Positions 18,365 to 26,236 of a stretch of DNA of 48,726 nucleotides are shown here, one piece after another; the stretch's first letter is position 1; every line of letters begins with the position of its first letter. The notes below the pieces were generated by a model. The model searched no databases, was not told the DNA's origin, and worked only from the letters and a program-made list of their open reading frames with translations. Source of the DNA: Terriglobales bacterium (lineage in GTDB: Bacteria > Acidobacteriota > Terriglobia > Terriglobales > Acidobacteriaceae). Location of the stretch: NCBI GenBank assembly GCA_015654835.1, contig JAATGG010000116.1:1-48726 (forward strand). Reading direction: 5' to 3'. The translations under genes were made by a program, and so were the position numbers.

Positions 18365-18402
18365 AAACGGGGGAGGCGGCGCAACTGCGGCTTTCCCCGT
18401 TT
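18365..18402 (+). terminator. Terminator after fliC
   Basis: AAACGGGG (18365-18372) pairs perfectly with CCCCGTTT (18395-18402), followed by CCTTTG. It stands 32 nt after the flagellin stop and separates it from fliD. Confidence 0.6.
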
Positions 18403-18492
18403 CCTTTGAACGCAAGCCATCTTTGGTTTTCTTAATCTTCTAAACCTCGTCATGGCCATTCACTTGATGGTGAATGGGCAGGGAGAAGACAT

Positions 18493-19947
18493 ATGGGTTC
18501 TGTCGGTTTGAATTTCGGTTCTGCTACCAGTGGTCAAGGATTCGATGTGAGCAGCACGGTGAACCAGATTGTCACCAACCTGCAAGCGGTGGAGACGCCT
18601 TGGAAGACCCAATTGACGGGGTTGCAAAGCAAGGACACGGCGCTTTCCAGCCTGGGAACTCAGCTTGCCAGCCTAACCTCCGATCTGCAGGATCTTACCG
18701 ATTTTACCGGCGCCCTGACCCTCAAGACTGGATCCAGTTCCGATACCAACGTGGTGACGGGGAGCATCAACTCCAGCGCGAATGCGGTTCCTGGCACCTA
18801 TACGATCGTAGTACAGAACCTGGCGCAGAACTCAAGTGCGGCGACCGATTCCGTCGGAGCCTCCGATGTGCTCACGGGCGGCATTACTTTCAAGATCGGG
18901 GATGGTCAATGGCAGACGATCAACGTAGGCGCGGGCAGCACGGCGCAGACTCTCTCTGGATTGTCTGCGGCGATCAACAATGCGGACGTGGGGGTCACCG
19001 CGCGCGTATTGACGAATGCCGACGGTACGCAACGGCTCTCGCTGATAAGCCAGACCGATGGATCTGCCGGCCAGATCACGATTGCAAACTCTACCAACAA
19101 TCCAACGGCCCCGACCACTCTGGCGGATTCCACCACAGCCGATACCAATACGGGGCTTGGGCTGGCCACGGTTCAAAACGGAGTTGACGCCGTAATCTCT
19201 GTCGATAACACCACCGTCACGAGCGCCTCGAATACGGTAACCAATGCGATCCCCGGATTGACGCTTCAATTACTTTCGACAGGCACTCCCACTGGTACGG
19301 GTGCCGATGCGACGCCGGAAAGCGTACAGGTGGTGGTTGACAACGATACGACAAGTATCGAGAGCGCGGTTGCTAACTTCGTGACCGACTATAACGCTAC
19401 GATTGCCGCCATCAATGCTCAGGAGGGGAAGGATTCTTCCGGTAACCCGGAGCCCCTGTATGGAAGCTCTGTTCTTGCCCAGATACAGCAGGGCTTGTCT
19501 TCGGCACTGAGCACAACTTTTGGATCGGGTTCAATCAACTCGCTGATCTCTCTCGGCATTACGGCGAGCGCGAGCGATGATGGCACCATCAGCCTCGACA
19601 CTGGCACATTGGACACGGCCTTGAATACCAACTTCAGTCAGGTCGTTTCATTTTTCCAGAACACAGGGAGTTTTGGTTCGACCTTCTCCACTACCTTGGA
19701 TAGCTTGGGCACCAACAGTGCCACGGGAGGCGCAATCAGCCTAGCCCTCAGCGAGGACAGCGGACAGGAGTCGACGCTAAACGATGACATCTCAAAACAA
19801 GAGGCCTTGATTGCGACGCAGAAAACGAATCTGACGGCAGAACTAAACAGCGCTAATCAGATTCTGCAATCCATTCCGGAGCAGATCCAGGAGATTAATC
19901 AGATGTATAGCGCGATCACTGGCTACAACGCAACTCAGAACGGATAG
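18493..19947 (+). CDS. fliD: Flagellar hook-associated protein 2 (filament cap)
   Basis: Filament cap protein, 484 residues. The N-terminal FliD domain is seen in FDVSSTVNQIVTNLQAVETP and LSSLGTQLASLTSDLQDL. A hook-IN-like unit is at about 150-200 (TAQTLSGLSAAINNADVGV), and the C-terminal FliD domain has FVTDYNATIAAINAQ, SALSTTFGSGSINSL, LISLGITASASDDGTISLD and a final coiled coil with IPEQIQEINQMYSAITGYN. Cap pentamers help fold flagellin at the tip. The start follows GGGAG at good spacing. It lies between fliC and fliS, as usual. Confidence 0.95.
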   Translation: MGSVGLNFGSATSGQGFDVSSTVNQIVTNLQAVETPWKTQLTGLQSKDTALSSLGTQLASLTSDLQDLTDFTGALTLKTGSSSDTNVVTGSINSSANAVPGTYTIVVQNLAQNSSAATDSVGASDVLTGGITFKIGDGQWQTINVGAGSTAQTLSGLSAAINNADVGVTARVLTNADGTQRLSLISQTDGSAGQITIANSTNNPTAPTTLADSTTADTNTGLGLATVQNGVDAVISVDNTTVTSASNTVTNAIPGLTLQLLSTGTPTGTGADATPESVQVVVDNDTTSIESAVANFVTDYNATIAAINAQEGKDSSGNPEPLYGSSVLAQIQQGLSSALSTTFGSGSINSLISLGITASASDDGTISLDTGTLDTALNTNFSQVVSFFQNTGSFGSTFSTTLDSLGTNSATGGAISLALSEDSGQESTLNDDISKQEALIATQKTNLTAELNSANQILQSIPEQIQEINQMYSAITGYNATQNG

Positions 19948-19957
19948 GAGCATTCGT

Positions 19958-20404
19958 ATGAACCCGTACCAGACCCGCTCGTTCGAGGGAGCCTCGGGCG
20001 TCGAACTTACTGTGGCACTCTACGATGGCATTATTCGTTTTATGAACCACGCCATCGAAGCAGTGGAGCGCGGCGATGCAGGGCAACGCCGCGCCGCAGT
20101 CAAGCGTGCGATGGATATCGTGGTCCATTTGCAGGCGACACTGCAGATGGACATCGGAGGAAAGCCGGCAGAGGCGCTGGCGGAGTTTTATGTCGCTATA
20201 TTCGCGCTCATGCTGCAGGGATCGCAAGCGAACTCCAAAGAAAAGTTCGAGCAGGTGATCACCTATCTGCTGAATGTCCGCGATGCGTGGCGTCAAGTTG
20301 CCCAGGACCCTGAGATCATTGCGGCTTCTTCTCGGCCGTCCGAGCGGCGCGCCAGTTCCGATTCAACAACGGGCGGCGGTGCTGCCTCGCACTGGAGCGC
20401 CTGA
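19958..20404 (+). CDS. fliS: Flagellar export chaperone FliS
   Basis: Chaperone that binds the flagellin C-terminus before export, 148 residues. Seen: NPYQTRSFEGASGVELTVAL, YDGIIRFMNHAIEAVERGD, the helical core and LNVRDAWRQV. The last 30 residues are Ser/Ala-rich and probably disordered. It begins 10 nt after fliD with a GATAGGAG ribosome site. It converges on the ABC exporter gene, only 7 nt away, with no room for a separate terminator. Confidence 0.94.
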   Translation: MNPYQTRSFEGASGVELTVALYDGIIRFMNHAIEAVERGDAGQRRAAVKRAMDIVVHLQATLQMDIGGKPAEALAEFYVAIFALMLQGSQANSKEKFEQVITYLLNVRDAWRQVAQDPEIIAASSRPSERRASSDSTTGGGAASHWSA

Positions 20405-20411
20405 AGCTGCT

Positions 20412-22178
20412 TTACCCTGTGACGGTAAGTTCCTCTTCCAGTTGCTGCTTTTGATAGAGGCCGGCATAGTAGCCATCCAGAGCGAGTAACTCGTCATGCT
20501 TGCCCAATTCCACAATCCTGCCATGGTCAAGCACAGCGATCTGGTCCGCATTGCGCACGGTTGATACGCGATGCGAGATCAGGATCGTGGTGGATGTGGC
20601 GGTATAGCTGCGCAGGCCGCCCAAAATTCTCTCTTCGGTGTACGTGTCCACGCTGGCCAGTGCGTCATCCAGAATGAGAATGGCGGGCCTCCTCAGCAGC
20701 GCGCGGGCAATCGCAGAGCGCTGCTTTTGTCCGCCCGAGAGTGTGACACCGCGCTCGCCCACCATCGTCTCGAAGCCTTGAGGAAACTCTTCGAACTCCT
20801 TGCGGATATGAGCCGCCTCGGCGGCCTCTAGCAAATCTTCTGCGCTGGCATCAGGTGCGCCAAAAGCAAGATTCTCGCGGATGGTTTCGCTAAAGAGAAA
20901 AGTTTCCTGTGGGACCATGCCGATATTTCTTCGCAACACCGCCAGAGGATAGGTGCGTATCGGTCGCCCATCGATCAGCAGCGTTCCCTTCGGGTGGTCG
21001 CCGTCGGGCGCTTCATAGAGCCGCGAAATCAGGTTGACGAGCGTCGATTTGCCCGAACCCGTCGGACCCACGATCGCCAGACTCGATCCGGCGGGAATGT
21101 GCAGCGAAATGTCCTGAAGTACAGGAGTCTCACCATAACTGAAATTGAGATGGCGAAATTCGATCTCGCCCTTCAGCACGGCATCGGCAGGAATCGTTGG
21201 ATCGGCGGCACTGTCGTCGATAGCCGGTTCGGCGCGCAAAAGCTCATCGATACGTTTTACCGAGGCGGTTCCGCGCTGGAAGATATTGACGACCCAGCCC
21301 ACAGCGATAATTGGCCAGATGAGCAGAATCATGTAGGTATTGAATGCTACAAATTCGCCGACTGAAATGCGGCCGGCGATGACCAGGTGGCCGCCCGCCA
21401 GCAGGGTGATGATCATGGACACGCCAAGAATGAATTCAAGCGTAGGCCAGAGCATGCCCATAAGCTGCACCAGTCGTAGAGCCCGGGCAATATAAAGGTG
21501 GTTGAGCCGCTCGAAGATGCCGATCTGCGACTCCTCGCGGGCAAACGCGCGAACCAAGCGCGCTCCGGAGTAGTTCTCCTGGGCCTGGGATGAAATCTCG
21601 GAGAAGCTGGCCTGAATCCGTTCAAAGCGGTCATGAATCTTGCGGCCGAGATATTGAACGAGGATGCTGGCCAGCGGCATCGGCGCCAGTGCCACAAGGG
21701 TCAGATATGGGCTGATATGCAGCAGAAAGAACAGGGCGCCGACCGTAAACAGAACCGTGTTGGCGCTGTACATGATGGCCGGGCCCAGCATCATGCGGAC
21801 GGCGTTCAGGTCGTTGGTCATGCGCGCCATGATGTCGCCGGTGCGATAGCGCTGGTAAAAGCCTGAGTCCTGCCGTTCCAACTTTTTGAACAGATCGTTG
21901 CGCAGGTCGAACTCGATCTCACGCGAGATGCCGATAAGAATCCAGCGCTGGGAATAGAGGAAGACGCCCTTGACGAGGGCGATTCCGACCAGCAAGCCGG
22001 CATAAAGCAGAATCCGCTGACGGGTGATGCCGTGGTTCAATTCATCGACGGCCGCCTGCAGAACCTTGGGAAACAGCACCCAGATTGCGTTGGTAGCAAT
22101 GACCGAGAGGCTGCCCCACAGGTAACCCCAGCGGTAACGGCGCATGTATCCGAAGAGCGGGCCGAGATCGCGAAACAT
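20412..22178 (-). CDS. ABC exporter half-transporter (MdlA/MsbA-like)
   Basis: A 588-residue fusion of six membrane helices (about 20-310) and a nucleotide-binding domain. Walker A is GPTGSGKSTL, the signature LSGGQKQRSAIARALL, Walker B ILILDDALASVD and the switch His ISHRVST. The position after Walker B Asp is Asp, not the usual catalytic Glu, as in MdlA and in degenerate subunits of heterodimeric exporters; no partner half-transporter is in the window. It starts 25 nt after the LptF/LptG-type permease gene on the same strand, so a lipid or LPS-precursor substrate is plausible. Substrate not shown by sequence. Confidence 0.9.
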   Translation of the reverse strand: MFRDLGPLFGYMRRYRWGYLWGSLSVIATNAIWVLFPKVLQAAVDELNHGITRQRILLYAGLLVGIALVKGVFLYSQRWILIGISREIEFDLRNDLFKKLERQDSGFYQRYRTGDIMARMTNDLNAVRMMLGPAIMYSANTVLFTVGALFFLLHISPYLTLVALAPMPLASILVQYLGRKIHDRFERIQASFSEISSQAQENYSGARLVRAFAREESQIGIFERLNHLYIARALRLVQLMGMLWPTLEFILGVSMIITLLAGGHLVIAGRISVGEFVAFNTYMILLIWPIIAVGWVVNIFQRGTASVKRIDELLRAEPAIDDSAADPTIPADAVLKGEIEFRHLNFSYGETPVLQDISLHIPAGSSLAIVGPTGSGKSTLVNLISRLYEAPDGDHPKGTLLIDGRPIRTYPLAVLRRNIGMVPQETFLFSETIRENLAFGAPDASAEDLLEAAEAAHIRKEFEEFPQGFETMVGERGVTLSGGQKQRSAIARALLRRPAILILDDALASVDTYTEERILGGLRSYTATSTTILISHRVSTVRNADQIAVLDHGRIVELGKHDELLALDGYYAGLYQKQQLEEELTVTG

Positions 22179-22203
22179 AATTCTATTGTACGGGGAGAGC
22201 GGC

Positions 22204-24555
22204 CTAGGTAGGCGTTCGCAGCAGTAGATATCCCCCGGTCAGGCCAAAGAGGATGTCCGGGGACCAGGCGGCCAAGGCAGCAGGCAGGTAATTGACGTTG
22301 CCCATGGCTCCAAAAAGCCCGTCGACGACGAAATAGGCGAGTGCCACAGCGATGGCCACAGCAATTCCGCTGAGCGAACCGCGCCTACCCATGGATAAGG
22401 CGAAAGGAATCGCCAGTATAGCCATAACGATGGCGATCAGTGGGTAGGCCAGCTTGTGCCAGAGCGCGACCCGCAGGCGCATGGTATCGAAGCCGCTTTG
22501 ACGCAGATCGCTGATATAGCGGTCGAGCTGGCCGAAGTTCATTTCCTGCGATTGCAGGCTTTCTTTTTTGAAATAGCTGGGTTCTTCGTGAATTTCCGCA
22601 AAGATCGTATTTTTGAACTCGCGATATCCATCCTGAGCTACATTCGGTCCCTCGATATTGCGCTGCCAGCCATTCTGAAATTGCCAGGCGTTGCTTTCGG
22701 TGTCCCACGTAGCCCGTGCCGCAAAGATCCGGCGCGAAAGAGCAAAGGTGGCGGGATTGAACTCAAATACCGAAAGATTGGCGAACTCGTTGCGGTCCGG
22801 GTCGAAGAATTGGTAGTAGAAGATGCGTCCGGGCTCGCCCGGATGAGGCTGACCGAAGATCCATTTCTGTTCCGGGTGCAGAAATGTTTGCGGCGGCCGG
22901 CCCTTGATAATGCTGCGCAGAGCCTCTTGCCTGCGGTTGGCCTGGGGCAGATAAAACTCGTCGAAGAGGAACAGACTGATGGCCAGGATCGCCGCAATCG
23001 AGACGATGGGGATCACCAGGCGGTACAAGCTGATGCCGGTGGCCTTCATGGCGATAAGTTCCGAGTTGCGATTGAGCACTCCGAAGGTGACCAGCACGGC
23101 GATCAGCACTGCCAGGGGCGCAATCTGGTAAAGCATGCTCGGCGTCAGATTCACCAGGTAGGCGCCCACCGTCGTCAGCGGAATATGGTTGCGCAGGATG
23201 TCCCCAACGAGTTCGAAGAAGGTGAAGATCAGCATCAGCATGACGAAGCCGGCCAGCACCATGAAGAACGTGTTGAGAAACTCACGGACGACATATTCGT
23301 CCAGAATCCGAGGGAAGACGCTACGCGAGGCAGAGCGGGAAGAGCGCGGCTGCAGCTTGTCCAACAAACTGGGCAGGGGAATGCCATGGTGCCTGGGAGC
23401 GGCGGGAAACTTGAGTTTGGGCAACCGGGAAAACCACCCTGTGATTGCACTCAGCACCTGGCCGCCACTGGCCATTTGCCACAGCAGGAAGATGCCGGCT
23501 GCCGCGAACAGAAGGTTGGCAGACCATACCGCGAGAAATGCCGGGAGCTTGTCCTGGCGTCCCAGAGCGATGCCGGTCGAAGACAGAAAATAGTAAAAGA
23601 AAACCAGCAAAATCGTGAAGACGAAGCCAGAGCTTTTGCCACCACGCCGCGAAGCTACGCCCAGCGGAACACCCACCAGCATCAGCACCAGGCAGGCTGC
23701 AGGATAGGCGATGCGATTATGCAGCTCGATCAGAAATCGCTTGCTGTCCGGGCCATGAATGCGCCGCAAAAGCGTGCTCATCGGCATTGCATAGATGACG
23801 GTGTCCAGCCGTCCGAGATGCACATCGCTTTGCGGGCTGAGCGCCAGGGGCAGGTCGGTCGTCGTAAATGTTGAAATATTGAACTGTTGCTGCTGGCCGG
23901 AGACCGTTTCGTATTGCGCCCCGTTGCGCAGCCGCATGAGCAGTTCCTGGGTGGAATCGGTGACCACAGTGGCCGACGCTGCGGTCGTAATGCGCGGATT
24001 GCTGGCATCGCTCACATCGGCCATGAATACCTGACGCCAGTTCGCCGCTCCTGTTCCCCCACGCACATCCTGCACATACAAAACAGAATTGCGAAAGTCC
24101 TCATAGAAGACGCGCGGCTGAATCTGATAAGAGGCCTGCGAAGTGGCCAAAGACTGCTCCATCTCCAGGATGGCCTGATTGGCCCGCGGAGCGACATAAA
24201 GAGAGTTGACGAGTCCCAGCAGCGTTCCGCCGACTGCCACGATCGAGGAGACGCGCACAAAATAGCCGATGCCCAGCCCTGAGGCGCGCATAGCGACGAT
24301 CTCGCTGTCGGCGGCAAGGCGGCTAAGCCCAAGCAGAATGCCCACCAGCACCGACATGGGAACGGTGACTTTAAAGGTGTTGGGCAGCATGAAGACAAAA
24401 ATCTCCATGACATTGGTGAACGTGGAGCTGTTGCGGACCACCGTCTCCAGAATGTTGGGGAGATTCGGCATGAAGAGAATAAACGTGAACAGCGCGCAGC
24501 CGATGAGCGCGTGGGAGAGGATCTCACCGAGGATGTAGCGGGTCAGGATGCGCAC
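22204..24555 (-). CDS. Fused LptF-LptG-type permease (YjgP/YjgQ family, double length)
   Basis: A 783-residue protein with two complete YjgP/YjgQ domains in tandem. The first (1-390) starts MRILTRYILGEILSHALIG and the second (from about 420) restarts with ILDEYVVREFLNTFFMVL. Each has helices, a periplasmic domain, the conserved SELIAMKATGISLY or SEIVAMRASGLGIGY loop after helix 3, and a C-terminal helix bundle. LptF and LptG are normally separate and form LptB2FG, which extracts LPS from the inner membrane. Here one chain may supply both. The linker (385-420) is basic and Pro/Ser-rich. An ABC exporter follows in the operon; no lptB is next to it. Confidence 0.9.
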   Translation of the reverse strand: MRILTRYILGEILSHALIGCALFTFILFMPNLPNILETVVRNSSTFTNVMEIFVFMLPNTFKVTVPMSVLVGILLGLSRLAADSEIVAMRASGLGIGYFVRVSSIVAVGGTLLGLVNSLYVAPRANQAILEMEQSLATSQASYQIQPRVFYEDFRNSVLYVQDVRGGTGAANWRQVFMADVSDASNPRITTAASATVVTDSTQELLMRLRNGAQYETVSGQQQQFNISTFTTTDLPLALSPQSDVHLGRLDTVIYAMPMSTLLRRIHGPDSKRFLIELHNRIAYPAACLVLMLVGVPLGVASRRGGKSSGFVFTILLVFFYYFLSSTGIALGRQDKLPAFLAVWSANLLFAAAGIFLLWQMASGGQVLSAITGWFSRLPKLKFPAAPRHHGIPLPSLLDKLQPRSSRSASRSVFPRILDEYVVREFLNTFFMVLAGFVMLMLIFTFFELVGDILRNHIPLTTVGAYLVNLTPSMLYQIAPLAVLIAVLVTFGVLNRNSELIAMKATGISLYRLVIPIVSIAAILAISLFLFDEFYLPQANRRQEALRSIIKGRPPQTFLHPEQKWIFGQPHPGEPGRIFYYQFFDPDRNEFANLSVFEFNPATFALSRRIFAARATWDTESNAWQFQNGWQRNIEGPNVAQDGYREFKNTIFAEIHEEPSYFKKESLQSQEMNFGQLDRYISDLRQSGFDTMRLRVALWHKLAYPLIAIVMAILAIPFALSMGRRGSLSGIAVAIAVALAYFVVDGLFGAMGNVNYLPAALAAWSPDILFGLTGGYLLLRTPT

Positions 24556-24647
24556 AGACAGGGCCTGTGATTAGTTTAACGTGCCGGGCCGCCTCTTAAA
24601 GAACGTGGACGCACTATCTTAGAGAGAGTTGATTACGGGCGGAAATT

Positions 24648-25136
24648 ATGCAGAGAGAGTTTCCCGAAGCACCTTTGGTGGGTGTGGGGGCGGTCATCGT
24701 CAGCGAAGGGCGGGTACTTCTGGTTCAGCGTGGAACTGAGCCGCTCCGGGGCCACTGGTCCATTCCGGGCGGTCTGGTCGAGGTTGGGGAGTCGCTCAAC
24801 GCCGCAGTTATCCGTGAGGCGAGGGAAGAGACCGGTTTGATTGTCGAGCCGGTGGAACTAGTCGAACTGCTGGAGCGCATCTATCGTGACGAAGGGCCTG
24901 CCGAGGGGCGGGACGACGGGCGTGTCCGCTACCATTACGTGATCGCTGACTACTTGTGCCGTGTTGCCGGGGGTACACTGGCGGCAGCTTCCGATGCGGA
25001 TGCGGTCAGATGGGTCGAACGAACCGAGTGGAACAGTCATAGCGCGCTCGAGCTCGATCCGGTGACCGTACGTGTGATTGAAGCGGGCTGGCAGCGCGCT
25101 ACTGCGCTCAACGTGTCAACACGGAGGGGCCGGTGA
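24648..25136 (+). CDS. NUDIX hydrolase
   Basis: A 162-residue NUDIX enzyme. The Nudix box is GGLVEVGESLNAA then VIREAREETGL (about residues 42-64), with all Glu and Arg positions of GX5EX7REUXEEXGU in place. The preceding LRGHWSIPGG loop is also typical, and resembles ADP-ribose or 8-oxo-dGTP pyrophosphatases; the real substrate is unknown. It diverges from the Lpt-type gene and overlaps the next gene by 4 nt (GTGA). Confidence 0.92.
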   Translation: MQREFPEAPLVGVGAVIVSEGRVLLVQRGTEPLRGHWSIPGGLVEVGESLNAAVIREAREETGLIVEPVELVELLERIYRDEGPAEGRDDGRVRYHYVIADYLCRVAGGTLAAASDADAVRWVERTEWNSHSALELDPVTVRVIEAGWQRATALNVSTRRGR

Positions 25137-26047
25137 AAGCCTATCGACGGCTGTTGCGGGTGGCTGGTGTTCTGGTGGCGCTGGTGCTGTCTGCGGGACT
25201 CGTTTTTTGGGCGCGCCCTGTCAGTTGTTTCAACGGACTGCTGTACCTGAGGATGGCGTTTTCGGGAGCCGAGAGCCGGTCGCTGCGGATCGCAGGCCAT
25301 CGCGTCCATTATTACGTGCAGGGACCTGCGGAAGGCCGCCCGGTCGTACTGGTGCATGGGTTGGGCGGCCGCTCCGAGGATTGGCGCAACTTGGCGCCTT
25401 ATCTCGTCAAAGCCAGCTTTCGTGTTTACATGCCCGACCTTCCCGGCTACGGCCGCAGCGAGCAGCCCGCCGATTTCTCCTATTCCGTTCCCGATGAGGC
25501 TGCTGCCGTGTTGGGCTTCATGGATACCCTGGGACTCAAGCAGGTGGATCTAGGGGGATGGTCCATGGGCGGATGGATCGTGCAGATTCTCGCTGCCCGG
25601 CATCCGGAACGGATTCGGCACCTCATTCTTTTTGACAGCGCCGGAATCTACGAAGCGCCTGCCTGGGACACCCGGCTCTTTGCTCCCGCGACCTCGCTCG
25701 AACTGGACCAGCTTGACGCACTGCTCATGCCCGATCCGCCCAAGGTTCCGGCATTCATCGTGGAGGACATCCTGCGTGTTTCCCGCGGGAATGCCTGGGT
25801 GATCCATCGGGCACTGAGCACGATGTTTACCGGCCACGACACCACCGACAGGCTGCTGCCCGAACTGAAGATGCCCGTGCTGATTGTGTGGGGAGAAGAA
25901 GACCACATCACCCCGCTTGACCAAGGGAAGAAGATTCACCGTCTGGTTCCTCAGTCGCAACTGGACGTGATTGCCGGCTGCGGACACCTGGCGCCGGTCC
26001 GGTGCGCCAGTCAGATAGGACCGGCGGTCGCTCAGTTTATCCGGTAA
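25133..26047 (+). CDS. Alpha/beta hydrolase, membrane-anchored
   Basis: A 304-residue serine hydrolase. An N-terminal hydrophobic helix (LVALVLSAGLVFWA, about 13-27) should anchor it in the membrane with the enzyme outside. The oxyanion region is LVHGLGGRSEDW, the nucleophile Ser144 in GGWSMGGW, the acid Asp in WGEEDHITP and the His in GCGHLAP. Lipases, esterases and haloperoxidase-like enzymes share this layout; the substrate cannot be told. GTG 25133 overlaps the NUDIX stop, so the two are coupled. A strong hairpin follows at 26176. Confidence 0.9.
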   Translation: MKAYRRLLRVAGVLVALVLSAGLVFWARPVSCFNGLLYLRMAFSGAESRSLRIAGHRVHYYVQGPAEGRPVVLVHGLGGRSEDWRNLAPYLVKASFRVYMPDLPGYGRSEQPADFSYSVPDEAAAVLGFMDTLGLKQVDLGGWSMGGWIVQILAARHPERIRHLILFDSAGIYEAPAWDTRLFAPATSLELDQLDALLMPDPPKVPAFIVEDILRVSRGNAWVIHRALSTMFTGHDTTDRLLPELKMPVLIVWGEEDHITPLDQGKKIHRLVPQSQLDVIAGCGHLAPVRCASQIGPAVAQFIR

Positions 26048-26175
26048 TGCGGAGCCGTATCGGTGGGCAGGATCGTCGTCTCCAGACTCTCCCGCGCTCT
26101 CTGAAGAATCTTAGGCGCCGAGCGCATCTGCAGCCGTATGTCATAGTGCCGTTACAGCCCCTGTTCCAGAAACCG

Positions 26176-26219
26176 CCGAATCATCGAATCGAGGATTCAG
26201 TACCGATTCGATGACTCGG
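26176..26219. terminator. Long hairpin between convergent genes
   Basis: CCGAATCATCGAATCG (26176-26191) pairs with CGATTCGATGACTCGG (26204-26219), 15 of 16 pairs. It lies between the hydrolase stop and the stop of the receptor gene coming from the other side, so it may end both transcripts. No T-run follows on either strand. Confidence 0.5.
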
Positions 26220-26236
26220 CTTGTCGGCAACCGCCG

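Noticed and set aside
22456..23874. 472-codon frame antisense to the LptF/LptG-type gene
   Set aside because: Gln/Arg/His-rich shadow; the opposite strand encodes clear membrane helices and conserved loops.
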